Shown piece after piece: positions 42,012 to 51,336 of a DNA stretch of 64,000 nt. The notes beneath the pieces were generated by a model. It searched no databases. It was not told where the DNA came from and worked only from the letters and a program-made list of their open reading frames with translations. Location: the NCBI RefSeq assembly GCF_009937995.1, contig NZ_AP021881.1:3100001-3164000 (forward strand). The letters run 5' to 3'. Each line of letters begins with the position of its first letter. Position 1 is the first letter of the stretch. A program made the position numbers and the translations under genes. Source of the DNA: Sulfuriferula nivalis (GTDB taxonomy: Bacteria; Pseudomonadota; Gammaproteobacteria; Burkholderiales; Sulfuriferulaceae).

Positions 42012-42341
42012 TGTCAAGCTAGTTGTCGCCTAAACGGATAATTCTCAGGCGGCTATTTTCAGTTTTTCATCATCATCCTTTTGATGGTCAGGGTTTAAAT
42101 GAACGACGGTCACAGGCTGCCAGTTGCGCGCTGCACCAGACCATCGTTCTGGGTGGTTTTGTTTTGCTGCTGCATATACCGCCACGCGGTTCTGTAGCAA
42201 TGCCGTATCCAAGCCTGCATGGCGTTGCGCAGGGGTCACGAAGCCAATGGCACTGTGGCGATGCTCATGGTTGTACCACTGTACAAATGCAGCTACCCAT
42301 AGTCTGGCGGTCAGCAGGGTTGCGAATGGGCTGCGCGGGTA
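42012..42341 (-). mobile_element. IS3-family remnant (relative of 16562-19346)
   Basis: Left end TGTCAAGCTAGTTGTCGCCT at 42012, then the 3' part of an orfB (42045-42341) with MTPAQRHAGLDTALLQN and NHPERWSGAARNW. Related to but not identical with the outer IS at 16562. Cut at 42342 by the MITE; the rest is missing. Confidence 0.8.
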
Positions 42342-42524
42342 GGGGTCGTCGCAGAATTCGGAAAAAATCGTACGCTAACGATACACAGTGCATTGATTTT
42401 TAATTAATTTGTTTCACGCAAAAATGGTTGATTTGCGAGAAAAGCATGGCGAGCATAACTCATTGTATTTAAATAGCATAAAAAACGTTAGCGTACGATT
42501 TTTTTCGAATTCTGCGACGACCCC
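42342..42524. mobile_element. Tn3-derived MITE (183 bases)
   Basis: Near-perfect 38-39-base inverted ends starting GGGGTCGTCGCAGAATTCG and ending TCGTACGCTAACG (42342-42380 and 42486-42524) enclose about 105 AT-rich non-coding bases. Tn3-type ends and small size make it a non-autonomous element. Flanks differ (GGGTA, AACAA). Confidence 0.8.
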
Positions 42525-42576
42525 AACAAGGTTCCTTAACAGGGTTTTACGTTCCATTGCTCCCTAAACCCCACTT

Positions 42577-43245
42577 TCATTGCTCGACAAACAAATAAGT
42601 TGGAAACGTTTGCCCTGCCAAGTCCACACTAAACTTTGCAATCGTCTGACCCTGTTCGTTTGGTTCACCCGCAAATGGGAATCGCAAATTCTGTCGATAT
42701 GGCGACTGCGCTTGCCAATATGAGAACCCTTGATCCAACCAAATTTTTGTCAGATGACGGTCATCTGTCTCAATTTCCAAAAAACGGGCATGCATCGCGT
42801 CACGCTTATCCATGCTGTGCAAGACGCTGTCCATACCGCAATAGTCAAATGCAGCACTGATAGCCGAGGTGCGATCTGGTACATTGGGCCAATTGTGGTA
42901 CACGTACATGGGCCGATTAAAGCCGCCTCTTTCTTCTTGGAATGGTGCAACCACCAACTCGACTGACCGAACAGACCAACGGTCTTTGTAAGCCATTTTT
43001 AGCGCTGAAATAAAATCAAGAAGTAGCGCGGCGGGAAGGGGTGCGTTCAAATAGCGGTCATGGTAGGCAATACGAATTATGTCCCCTTGGCCTCCGATAA
43101 GCTTGGCTCCAAGGTCATCCTCTAACTTCGCCAACAACCGCCGTCCAAATCCATCGGACACACCATCGAGTTCACTTCTAATTTCAAACCGATGAACTTT
43201 CCCCTTCATTTCTGCAGGTGCATTTGCAACTATTGAAACTTGTTC
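42577..43245 (-). pseudogene. C-terminal fragment with MIT_C-like (PLD-fold) domain, cut by IS66
   Basis: About 222 codons, entering from the IS66 end at 43246 and ending at a normal stop. The last 80 residues (KRDAMHARFLEIETDDRHLT, IWLDQGFSYWQ) resemble the phospholipase D-like MIT C-terminal domain found in some bacterial defence proteins; the upstream part has LDGVSDGFGRRLLAKLEDDL. I recognise no complete family. Its missing N-terminal part is not present beyond the IS in a compatible frame. Confidence 0.5.
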
Positions 43246-43283
43246 GTAAGCGTCCAGCCCAGCCACTCCAATCCCTTCACTAC

Positions 43284-44912
43284 TTATGGTAGTTCATTTT
43301 TAAACGGCAGCAATTCATCAATCTGGCTATTAGGCCAGACCGGTAATTTTTCCAACGTATCTTTGAGCCATGCATAGGGTTCCAAGCCATTGAGCTTGGC
43401 GGTAGCCAACAAACTCTGAATCGCTGCAGCGCGTTTGCCTGCACGTTCTGAGCCTGCGAACAGCCAATTCTTTTTGCCGATGGCAATGGGTCGTATCGCA
43501 TTTTCGACTGGGTTGTTATCAATAGGCAAGATGCCGCTGTCCGCATAGCGTATCAGTGCTGGCCAACGCTTGATGCTGTAATCCAACGCGCGGGCTGTGC
43601 CGCTGCCATCGGCCACTTTGACGCGAGTCTGGATTAACCAGTCATGCAGTTCGCCCAATAACGGTTTTGCCTGAGTCTGGCGCAACTGCAAACGACCTGC
43701 CGCATCCAGCTTGTCCGCAGCCTGCTCAATGGCATAGAGTGCCGCGATACGCTGCAGCGCAGCCGCTGCAATTGGACTTTGGTTGGCCGCATGCAAATCA
43801 AAGAACTTCCGACGTGCATGTGCGAAGCATGCCAGCTCAGTGATGCCTTGGGTAAATAACGCTTTATAACCAGCGTAATCGTCAACCATCAAGTGTCCTT
43901 GCCAACCTGCCAGAAAGTGCCGCGCATGCAATCCCTGTCGCCCTGGCTGATAGTCAAACACCACGATAGGCGGTGCGGATGAAGGGGATGCCAAATCACC
44001 CGTGCGGTAAGCCCACAGATAAGCTTTCTTGGTTTTGCCCGCCCCGGGGTCTAATTGTGGCACTGGCGTTTCATCCGCATGCAATACACTGCGTGCCAGC
44101 AGTAATTCAGTGAGCCTGTCGACCAACGGTTGCAACGCTACCCCCACACGTCCGACCCACTCCGCCAAGGTGGAACGCGCCAGGGTCACCTGGCTGCGCT
44201 GGGCAATGTGTTCTATACGGTAGAGCGGTAAATGATCAACGAATTTACTGATCATCACCCACGCCAGCAAACCTGATGTCGCCACGCCGCCGTCGATGAC
44301 GGCAGCTGGAATGGGGGCGGCAGCAACGGTTTCGCAGTGGCGACAAGCATACTGTGGACGGATGTGTTGATGCACGGTGAACTGGGCAGGTTCGACATCC
44401 AGTTGTTCGCTGATGTCTTCACCGATTTTGATTAACGCACCACCACACGCACCGCACTGGCAAGATGCAGGCTCATGGCGATGAATGATGCGGGGCAGAT
44501 GGTCAGGCAGTGGCTGACGACCTGCGCGTGGACGCGCAGGCTTGGGGATAGCGGTTGTCGCATCTTCGGTATTAGGTGTATCTGGCTGCCCGATTTGGGC
44601 TTCAATGGCCGTGATGTCGGCTGCCCAGCACTCATCAAACAACGCACGCTGCTCAGGCGAGAGCTGCTCGCTCTTGTTGGCGAAGCGGATGCGGCGGTAA
44701 TAGGCAAGTTCCAGTACCAAAGCCTGGTTCTTGAGTTCGGCGTGCTGGATTTGCTTAGTCAGCGTGAGGATTTGTGCGGTGTTTTGCTGGAGTAATACTG
44801 TGTTTTGTTGAATGAGTTCAGCATCCTGTTTAACCTGCGCCAACAGCTTATCCACATACGCCGCCAAGGCGGGATCGGGGATAAATTGGGCAAGTTGTTG
44901 GGCTGAATCCAT
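43284..44912 (-). CDS. tnpC: IS66 transposase TnpC (copy 2)
   Basis: 542 residues from ATG 44912, identical in predicted sequence to the copy at 20185-21813: coiled coil, CQCGACGG zinc finger, HADETPVPQLD, DDYAGYKAL and NPVENAIRP. Intact. Confidence 0.95.
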   Translation of the reverse strand: MDSAQQLAQFIPDPALAAYVDKLLAQVKQDAELIQQNTVLLQQNTAQILTLTKQIQHAELKNQALVLELAYYRRIRFANKSEQLSPEQRALFDECWAADITAIEAQIGQPDTPNTEDATTAIPKPARPRAGRQPLPDHLPRIIHRHEPASCQCGACGGALIKIGEDISEQLDVEPAQFTVHQHIRPQYACRHCETVAAAPIPAAVIDGGVATSGLLAWVMISKFVDHLPLYRIEHIAQRSQVTLARSTLAEWVGRVGVALQPLVDRLTELLLARSVLHADETPVPQLDPGAGKTKKAYLWAYRTGDLASPSSAPPIVVFDYQPGRQGLHARHFLAGWQGHLMVDDYAGYKALFTQGITELACFAHARRKFFDLHAANQSPIAAAALQRIAALYAIEQAADKLDAAGRLQLRQTQAKPLLGELHDWLIQTRVKVADGSGTARALDYSIKRWPALIRYADSGILPIDNNPVENAIRPIAIGKKNWLFAGSERAGKRAAAIQSLLATAKLNGLEPYAWLKDTLEKLPVWPNSQIDELLPFKNELP

Positions 44913-44992
44913 GCTTGAATTATACCATTTCACCCCGCCTGAAACCAGCAATAATGCGGGTTTCAGGCATGTTTTTACTGAATCATGAGTGG

Positions 44993-45352
44993 CTACACCT
45001 GCCAGTGGGCAGGGGCTGGGGCACTGAGTCTTTGCCAGTCGATACCTGTGATCAGCCAGTCCCACTGTGTGGGGGTTAAAGGATGGGTGATGGCAGCGAT
45101 GTCTGGCCAGGTGAAGTGACCACGATGCAGTCGGCGTTGGCACAACCAGACCCCTGTGCCATCCCAGACCAGGAGCTTGACCCGCGTTTGGCGACGATTA
45201 CGGAAGGCGTAGGCGGCGCCGTCGCAGGGACTGCGACCCAGGCGGTGCTGGATGCGCTGGGAAAGGCCATCTATGCCGATGCGCATGTCCACGGGTTCGA
45301 TGACTAGCCAGACCTGGGTGGCGATGGGGCTGATGGGATGGGCAGATATCAT
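44993..45352 (-). CDS. tnpB: IS66 accessory protein TnpB (copy 2)
   Basis: 119 residues, identical in predicted sequence to the copy at 19745-20104, with the IS66 Orf2 motif AYAFRNRRQTRVKLLVWDG. The start overlaps the tnpA stop by 4 bases. Confidence 0.93.
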   Translation of the reverse strand: MISAHPISPIATQVWLVIEPVDMRIGIDGLSQRIQHRLGRSPCDGAAYAFRNRRQTRVKLLVWDGTGVWLCQRRLHRGHFTWPDIAAITHPLTPTQWDWLITGIDWQRLSAPAPAHWQV

Positions 45353-45654
45353 GGCAGTTGCCGCAACAAGTCAATTAGCCAGGGCGTGCTAGCAATGGGA
45401 AGCTCTACCCGCCAGCCAGTGGGGCTGTGGAGCTGGAGCGTGCCCGTGACAGGCGCAGGTTGAACACTGACGGGGATGAGGGTTAGCGGTGGCTGGCGCG
45501 TGAGATTGGGCGCTGTTGTCAGCTGGCTGCGCCAGCGATAAAAGGTCTTGGCACATAAGCCGTGCTGGGTGCAATAAGCTGTGACGGTCAGTTTGGTTTG
45601 TTGCCAAGCGGTAAGGTGCGTTTGCCAAAAATCAGGCGTGTGTCGAGTAGCCAT
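45349..45654 (-). CDS. tnpA: IS66 accessory protein TnpA (copy 2)
   Basis: 101 residues, identical in predicted sequence to the copy at 19443-19748; first gene of the IS66 operon. Confidence 0.92.
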   Translation of the reverse strand: MATRHTPDFWQTHLTAWQQTKLTVTAYCTQHGLCAKTFYRWRSQLTTAPNLTRQPPLTLIPVSVQPAPVTGTLQLHSPTGWRVELPIASTPWLIDLLRQLP

Positions 45655-45733
45655 CTAGCGTGCCTTTCATAAAAAAGCAGCTAGATTGCATGAGTTTGGC
45701 GGGCAATGACAGGTGGATGGGCTGGACGCTTAC

Positions 45734-46553
45734 GATCAATAAGCCTGATCTCTGCCGAACCATTGGATAACAATGAAATTGGTCGTTCGATTTTTAGGTC
45801 AGCGGTGCGCATTTTTCGCTTCCCTTGCCCCAATGCCAGCGACACGTCATACCGTTTAGGTGCCAGTGGATTGCGATCAAAAATACGCAGGCGCGCACCG
45901 GTTAGATGGCGAAGTGCAATTTCATCTCCTTCGCGTAATGGCTTTTCTTTGGCATCGAAAAACCTACCACCCGCACTGGGGAAAGGTAGCTTTAATTGCA
46001 ATTCCTGCGAGCAGCGTTGCCAACGCATGGCAAGGCTTACTGACTCAGGTGGAACATCGCCGCCCTGTAGAAACAGTTTTACACCACGCCCGGCCTGCTC
46101 AACCTTCCAATGAAGTCCAGGTTGATCCGCAATTGAAACGTCCGAACAGCCCCAACCATCCAGATGAATATGTCCTTCGCTTGCCGATGTTCCGGATGAG
46201 AAATCTGTACGCGCTGAGCTGTCCAGCACCACGAAACGGAAGCGAGCCAGCCGCTCTCCATCCCGTACCAAATAGACATCATGCGGGCCATGTGCGTTTG
46301 TTGCATCTTCAAATCGGTTGTTCGTTCCCGCCGCAAACCAGTGCAGTTCTGCTGCTGGTACGCGGCTACGCTCACCTTCAGACGGATAGCGAAAAAGCTT
46401 CGGAACTCCGATAAACACTGGCTGTGGACTGGAAGGGTAAGCAATTCGGCGACCTTCCCACACATAAGTGTCGGACGCGCTCGTTGCCTGCTTGGTGCGA
46501 ATCCTATAATGCTGCTCGCATCTCCTCAGCGTCATTTCACCACGCACAGAATA
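45734..46553 (-). pseudogene. Internal fragment of a large protein, possibly DruH-like (STY4851 family)
   Basis: About 273 codons open from the Tn3 end (46554) to the IS66 end, without start or stop of its own. Segments EQHYRIRTKQATSASDTYVW, GPHDVYLVRDGERLARFRFV and HLDGWGCSDVSI resemble, from memory, the C-terminal part of the STY4851/YjiT family, which includes the DruH component of type III Druantia defence. Both ends are lost to mobile elements. The assignment is tentative; it is clear only that a large gene was destroyed here. Confidence 0.4.
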
Positions 46554-46586
46554 GGGGTCGCTGTAGAAAACGGAATTTAAAGTACG

Positions 46587-49565
46587 TTAAGCCCCAGGCA
46601 TCGGCCGCAACGGCCTGAACTTACCTGCCCCGATCTTAGCGCTGGAGCGCCAGACGTAATCGCCCGTCAGGTTGATGTGCTCCCAGCCCAGTGGCGACAG
46701 GTATTGCAATAGCAAGGTGTCCACCTCCTGGCCATGGTTCCGCAAAGTGGCTGTGGCCCGCTCCAGGTAGACCGTATTCCACAAAACGATGGCCGCCGTG
46801 ACCAGGTTCAAACCACTAGCCCGGTAACGCTGCTGCTCAAAGCTGCGGTCGCGGATTTCGCCCAGTCGGTTGAAGAACACAGCCCTGGCCAGCGCGTTAC
46901 GCGCCTCTCCCTTGTTCAGTCCGGCATTGACGCGGCGGCGCAACTCCACGCTTTGCAACCAGTCCAGAATAAACAGCGTGCGCTCAATGCGGCCCAACTC
47001 ACGCAGTGCCACCGCCAAACCGTTTTGTCGTGGGTAACTGCCTAGCTTTCGCAGCATCAGCGAAGCTGTCACGGTGCCTTGCTTGATGGATGTGGCGAGC
47101 CGTAGGATTTCATCCCAATGGGCACGAATCTGCTTGATCTTCAATCGCTCACCGCTGATCATCGGTTTGAGACCGTCATAGACGGTGTCGCCTTTCGGAA
47201 TGAAGAGCTTGGTCTCGCCTAAGTCACGGATGCGCGGCGCGAACCGAAAGCCTACGAAGGGCATCAGGCCAAAGACGTGATCGGTGAAACCTGCTGTGTC
47301 GGTGTAGTGCTCCTCGATCCGCAAGTCCGACTCGTGGTACAGCAAGCCATCCAGCACATAGGTGGAGTCGCGCACCCCGACATTGACCACCTTGGTGCTG
47401 AACGGTGCGTACTGGTCGGAGATATGGGTGTAGAAGGTGCGCCCCGGTTCCGAGCCGTACTTTGGATTGACATGGCCGGTGCTTTGGGCCTTGCTGCCTA
47501 CCCGGAAGTTTTGTCCGTCCGATGAGGACGTGGTGCCATCCCCCCAGTGGTCGGCAAAAGGTTGCCGGAATTGGGTATTCACCAGGTTGGCCAAGGCGGC
47601 GTTGTAGGTTTCATCGCGGATGTGCCAGGCTTGCAGCCAAGCTAGCTTGGTGTAGGTGGTGCCAGGGCAGGACTCGGCCATCTTGGACAACCCCAGGTTA
47701 ATACCGTCAGCCAGGAGGGTTGTCATCAACAATGTTTTGTCTTTGGCTACGTCGCCGGACTTCAGGTGGGTGAAGTGGTTGGTAAAGCCAGTCCACCCAT
47801 CGACCTCCATCAGCAGCTCGGTAATCTTGATGTGGGGCAGCAGTGCCGCCGACTGGTCTATCAGGGCTTGTGCCTCATCGGGTACTACCGCGTCCAGTGG
47901 CGTGATCTTCAAACCCGTGGCTGTGGTGATGATGGCGTCCGGCAACTCGTTGGCTAGCGCCATCAAGTTGGCCTTGGCAAGCTGGGATTCCAGCAGCGTC
48001 AACCGCTCATGGAGGTACTGGTCACAGTCAGTTGGCACGGCCAGCGGCAATTCGTCGGCCAGTTGCATTGTGGTGAACTTCTCGACAGGGACAAGGTACT
48101 CATTGAAGTTCTTGAATTGGCGAGAACCTTGCACCCACACATCACCTGAACGCAGCTTGTTCTTCAGTTCCGACAAGGCGCATAGCTCATAGAAACGGCG
48201 GTCGAAACCATTGCTGGTTTTGACTAACCGTGCCCAGCGGGGCGTGATGAATTTGCTGGGCGCGTCCGCTGGCACTTGTTTAGCGTTGCTGGAGTTCATC
48301 AAGCGCAGTGCCTCGATAGCTTCCAGTACATCTTTGGCTGCTGGCGCGGCACGCAGTTTCAGCACATTCAGAAATTCAGGCGCATAGCGGCGCAAAGTCG
48401 CATATCCATCACCCATGCGGTGCAGGAAATCAAAGCTCTCGGGCTGGGCCAGCACTTGTGCCTCGCTGACGCTCTCGGCGAAGTCTTCCCAAGGAAGCAC
48501 CGATTCAATGGCTGCGAATGGGTCAGCGCCTGTTTTCTTGGCTTCAATCAGCGCCAAGCCGATACGGCTGTAGAGGCACACCTTGTCATTGATGGCTTTG
48601 CCGGAGGCCTGAAACTGCTGCTGGTGCTTGTTTTTGGCTGCGTTGAACAGCTTGCCGATGATGCGGTCGTGCAGGTCGATTATTTCGTCGATGACCGTAG
48701 CCATGCCCTCAATGGCCAGCGCTACCAAGGTGGCATAGCGCCGCTGCGGCTCGAACTTGGCCAAGTCAAAGGCCCGCATTTGCCCACCCTCTCGGGCGAT
48801 TTTGAGAAGACGGTTTTGATGTACCACGTGTTCAACACTGGCTGGCAGATCAAGTGCTTGCCATGATTTCAGGCGCTCAATATGCTCCAGCATGTGGCGC
48901 GAGTTTGGCTTCTTGGGTGATAGGCGCAGCCAGGCCAGCTTGGTTGTCTTGCTCCCCTCCTTGTGCAACAGTAGCTCATCCAGTCGCTGGCGGTGGGCGC
49001 GGGTCAGCTGATCTGACAGTGCCGCATAAATGCATTTGTTGGCACGGGTGATGGCTTCGGCACAAATACGCTCAATGACGTCAACGGTGGGCAACAACAC
49101 CCCCTTGCTACGCAGCGACTCGGCCAGAACACTGGCCAGTACGATGCCCTTGTCAATCTGCAAGGCAAGCTCACCCAGGCTGTGCACTGCGGCCCGATAG
49201 TGGCTCAACGTGGTGAACGACTGAAATTCATAAGCGGCTTGGAGTTCCAAAAGATGTTCGCGCCGCGTTTCGGCACGCTGGTGCCCGTAGTCGTTCCAAG
49301 CCTCGCGGGGAACCTTCAACTCATTCGCCACCATGTTCAGTAAGTGGGCGGAAGGTTCGGCATCAACGCCCAGCAAGATGCCAGGGTAGCGCATGTAACA
49401 AAGCTGAACTGCAAAGCCCAACCGGTTCTGAGCACCGCGATGCTGGCGAATGAGTGCCAAGTCGACCTCGCTGAAGGTATACAGACGGATCAACTCATCC
49501 CCGGCTGTCGGGATGGCCAGAAGGCTTTCGCGCTCATTTGCAGACAAGATCGAACGGCGGGGCAT
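46587..49565 (-). CDS. tnpA: Tn3-family transposase TnpA
   Basis: 992 residues, full length. N-terminal DUF4158 ([20 protein letters not shown]), then the DDE domain with [18 protein letters not shown] (first Asp), the [11 protein letters not shown] segment (second Asp) and [18 protein letters not shown] near the end. The stop lies in the left terminal repeat. No frameshift seen. Belongs to a different Tn3 branch from 33828-36779. Confidence 0.95.
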   Translation of the reverse strand: MPRRSILSANERESLLAIPTAGDELIRLYTFSEVDLALIRQHRGAQNRLGFAVQLCYMRYPGILLGVDAEPSAHLLNMVANELKVPREAWNDYGHQRAETRREHLLELQAAYEFQSFTTLSHYRAAVHSLGELALQIDKGIVLASVLAESLRSKGVLLPTVDVIERICAEAITRANKCIYAALSDQLTRAHRQRLDELLLHKEGSKTTKLAWLRLSPKKPNSRHMLEHIERLKSWQALDLPASVEHVVHQNRLLKIAREGGQMRAFDLAKFEPQRRYATLVALAIEGMATVIDEIIDLHDRIIGKLFNAAKNKHQQQFQASGKAINDKVCLYSRIGLALIEAKKTGADPFAAIESVLPWEDFAESVSEAQVLAQPESFDFLHRMGDGYATLRRYAPEFLNVLKLRAAPAAKDVLEAIEALRLMNSSNAKQVPADAPSKFITPRWARLVKTSNGFDRRFYELCALSELKNKLRSGDVWVQGSRQFKNFNEYLVPVEKFTTMQLADELPLAVPTDCDQYLHERLTLLESQLAKANLMALANELPDAIITTATGLKITPLDAVVPDEAQALIDQSAALLPHIKITELLMEVDGWTGFTNHFTHLKSGDVAKDKTLLMTTLLADGINLGLSKMAESCPGTTYTKLAWLQAWHIRDETYNAALANLVNTQFRQPFADHWGDGTTSSSDGQNFRVGSKAQSTGHVNPKYGSEPGRTFYTHISDQYAPFSTKVVNVGVRDSTYVLDGLLYHESDLRIEEHYTDTAGFTDHVFGLMPFVGFRFAPRIRDLGETKLFIPKGDTVYDGLKPMISGERLKIKQIRAHWDEILRLATSIKQGTVTASLMLRKLGSYPRQNGLAVALRELGRIERTLFILDWLQSVELRRRVNAGLNKGEARNALARAVFFNRLGEIRDRSFEQQRYRASGLNLVTAAIVLWNTVYLERATATLRNHGQEVDTLLLQYLSPLGWEHINLTGDYVWRSSAKIGAGKFRPLRPMPGA

Positions 49566-49723
49566 GCTGTTTCCTTCTTCTTAAAAATGTAGGTTTTTGA
49601 TAAGCCTCGCCTAGTCGCCGATGCGGCACGCAAAATCAAGGCACTTCCATTCTCACAAATAGTTCTTGATATGTTATTCTCAGTCAACTACCATTACAAC
49701 GAGTTTTGATAAGGAGAGATGCT
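49566..49723. promoter_or_regulatory. res / divergent promoter region of the VapXD transposon
   Basis: About 160 bases between tnpA and vapX. Contains TTGATA...TATTCT-like boxes and a strong AAGGAG (49711-49716) for vapX. By analogy it should hold the res site for TnpR. Confidence 0.5.
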
Positions 49724-49924
49724 ATGCAAGCCGTGACGACTGCCCCGCCCATACCCACGGGCAAGATCAAGAGCTTTGGTGCGTTCGGGCCAAAGTACGA
49801 AGTTGGCAAGCCACTTCGCCAGTTGGATGATGGTGACTGGATGGTCGAGGTCAAGATGGTCGAGACAGGCGAGTCCGCCGAATATCGGTTGACACATGTT
49901 TACGATGATCCAGAGGCTCGCTAA
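49724..49924 (+). CDS. vapX: VapX-like antitoxin (DUF5397)
   Basis: 66 residues from ATG 49724 with AAGGAG 7 bases upstream. GKIKSFGAFGPKYEVGKPLR, then DDGDWMVEVKMVETGE, matches DUF5397 proteins that precede VapD toxins (VapX in Haemophilus). The stop overlaps the vapD start by one base (TAATG). Presumed antitoxin; keeps the transposon stable in the host. Placement between tnpA and tnpR means it moves as a core part of the element. Confidence 0.8.
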   Translation: MQAVTTAPPIPTGKIKSFGAFGPKYEVGKPLRQLDDGDWMVEVKMVETGESAEYRLTHVYDDPEAR

Positions 49925-50205
49925 TGTACGCAGTTTCCTTTGATCTGACGGTGGCCGACGCCGAGATGAACCACCCAAAAGGGGTTTCACAGGCATACAC
50001 CGAGATCGGTGCCATCTTGGGTGAACATGGTTTTCGCCGAGTTCAAGGTAGCTTGTATGTGACAGACAACGAGGACATGGCCAATCTCTTCCTTGCCTTC
50101 CAAACGTTGCGTGCTCGTCCTTGGTTTCCGAAGTCCGTACGAGATATCCGAGCCTTCCGCATTGAGCAATGGTCAGATTTTACCGCCGTGGTTAAAGGAG
50201 TCTGA
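49924..50205 (+). CDS. vapD: VapD-family endoribonuclease toxin
   Basis: 93 residues: MYAVSFDLTVADAEMNHPKG, then YTEIGAILGEHGFRRVQGSL and the FLAFQTLRARPWFPKSVRDI region. VapD is a Cas2-fold dimeric RNase, and the N-terminal beta-strand with FDL and the Asp are in place. It acts as the toxin of the VapXD pair. Coupled to vapX by a TAATG overlap and followed by tnpR after 45 bases. Confidence 0.9.
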   Translation: MYAVSFDLTVADAEMNHPKGVSQAYTEIGAILGEHGFRRVQGSLYVTDNEDMANLFLAFQTLRARPWFPKSVRDIRAFRIEQWSDFTAVVKGV

Positions 50206-50249
50206 GCAATGAGCCAATCCACCGCACATAAATTTCACATTACAAAATC

Positions 50250-50807
50250 ATGTTGATCGGGTATGCACGCGTTTCGACACAAGACCAAAACCTTGACCTT
50301 CAGATCGACGCTTTAACCAAAGCGGGCTGTACAAAACTGTTTGACGACAAAATCAGCGGCAGTAGTAGAGAACGGCTAGGGCTTACGAAGGCTCTGGATA
50401 TGCTGCGCGAAGGCGATACCCTCGTGGTGTGGAAGCTTGATCGTTTAGGGCGTAGCGTAAAAAACCTGGTCGATTTGGTCAGTGATTTGCACAAGCAAGG
50501 TGTCCAGTTCAAAAGCCTGACTGACGCCATTGACACTGGCACCCCGTCAGGCCGCTTCTTCTTTCACGTCATGGCCAGCCTAGCCGAAATGGAACGTGAA
50601 CTGACGGTGGAGCGCACCCGCGCAGGGCTGGAAGTCGCCAGAAAACTTGGCCGTACAGGTGGGCGCAAACGAAAAATGACCGACAGTAAGATCGAGTCAG
50701 CCAAGAAGCTGCTGGCCAACGGCGTGCCACCTTGTGACGTAGCTCATAACCTCGGCGTGTCCGTGCCAACCCTGTACCGCTGGATTCCAGCTTCTGGGAC
50801 GGCTTAA
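50250..50807 (+). CDS. tnpR: Tn3 resolvase (serine recombinase)
   Basis: 185 residues, Tn3 resolvase length. Nucleophile Ser9 in IGYARVSTQDQNLD, VVWKLDRLGRSVK, SLAEMERELTVERTRAGLE helix and C-terminal helix-turn-helix (PPCDVAHNLGVSVPTLYRWI). The stop lies inside the right terminal repeat. A fragment of a second copy of this gene is at 33717-33748. Confidence 0.95.
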   Translation: MLIGYARVSTQDQNLDLQIDALTKAGCTKLFDDKISGSSRERLGLTKALDMLREGDTLVVWKLDRLGRSVKNLVDLVSDLHKQGVQFKSLTDAIDTGTPSGRFFFHVMASLAEMERELTVERTRAGLEVARKLGRTGGRKRKMTDSKIESAKKLLANGVPPCDVAHNLGVSVPTLYRWIPASGTA

Positions 50808-50840
50808 CGTACTTTAAATTCCGTTTTCTACAGCGACCCC

Positions 50841-51336
50841 GTGTAGGCTAATGTAAGATGAATATCAGGGTTGAATTTACGGCTTTCCTGAAAGCTGCTT
50901 TGAAATTGGTACGCCTTACCCCATCGTAAAATGGGAGTCGTTGTTTACGACTTTAATTATGCAGAACACCTAGCCTATAAAAGGTAATGGGGATAAATCA
51001 GTAAATAATAGTTAATCATATTATTAATAACATTTAACTTTCATTAATCAAAAAACCCATCCAAAATATCAACCATCTGCAAATGCTTTGATTCGCATCA
51101 TCGTAAGTAATTGAGAATATCTCATGTTGCTATATGGTGTTTGCCATGTCAGCAAACACGAATTTTATTCTACTTGTACTTATTTTTGTCGCGCCGTGGC
51201 AATGTCGACCGTTAAAGAGCAGGGCGACATTGATAAAACCACAACGATGCTTACAGGGGATGATTATTTTCATATCAAGGACGGGTGATGGTAACAATGG
51301 TAATGAGATTTTTTCGATTTCGACCAGAGGCTAGCT
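50841..51336. other. Intergenic region beyond the Tn3 element
   Basis: About 500 bases with no convincing gene. AT-rich centre (51000-51120). A short frame at 50859-50930 has no support. 51134-51334 is open but composition and start are poor. Confidence 0.4.

Larger units (their letters stand above)
43246..45733 (-). mobile_element. IS66-family insertion sequence, copy 2
   Basis: 2488 bases, same length, ends and predicted proteins as copy 1, in opposite orientation. The flanking octamers ACTTGTTC (left) and GATCAATA (right) do not match, so this copy is at a rearrangement junction, not a simple insertion. Confidence 0.95.
46554..50840. mobile_element. Tn3-family transposon carrying a VapX/VapD pair
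   Basis: 4287 bases with perfect-looking 38-base ends (GGGGTCGCTGTAGAAAACGG...AAAGTACGTTAAG, 46554-46591 and 50803-50840). Gene order: tnpA (minus), then vapX, vapD and tnpR (plus). Both tnpA and tnpR stops fall inside the terminal repeats. Flanking pentamers GAATA and GTGTA do not match. Confidence 0.92.

Noticed and set aside
51134..51334. 66-codon frame before the DUF6671 gene
   Set aside because: Poor start context and no support; part of it overlaps the likely promoter and leader.
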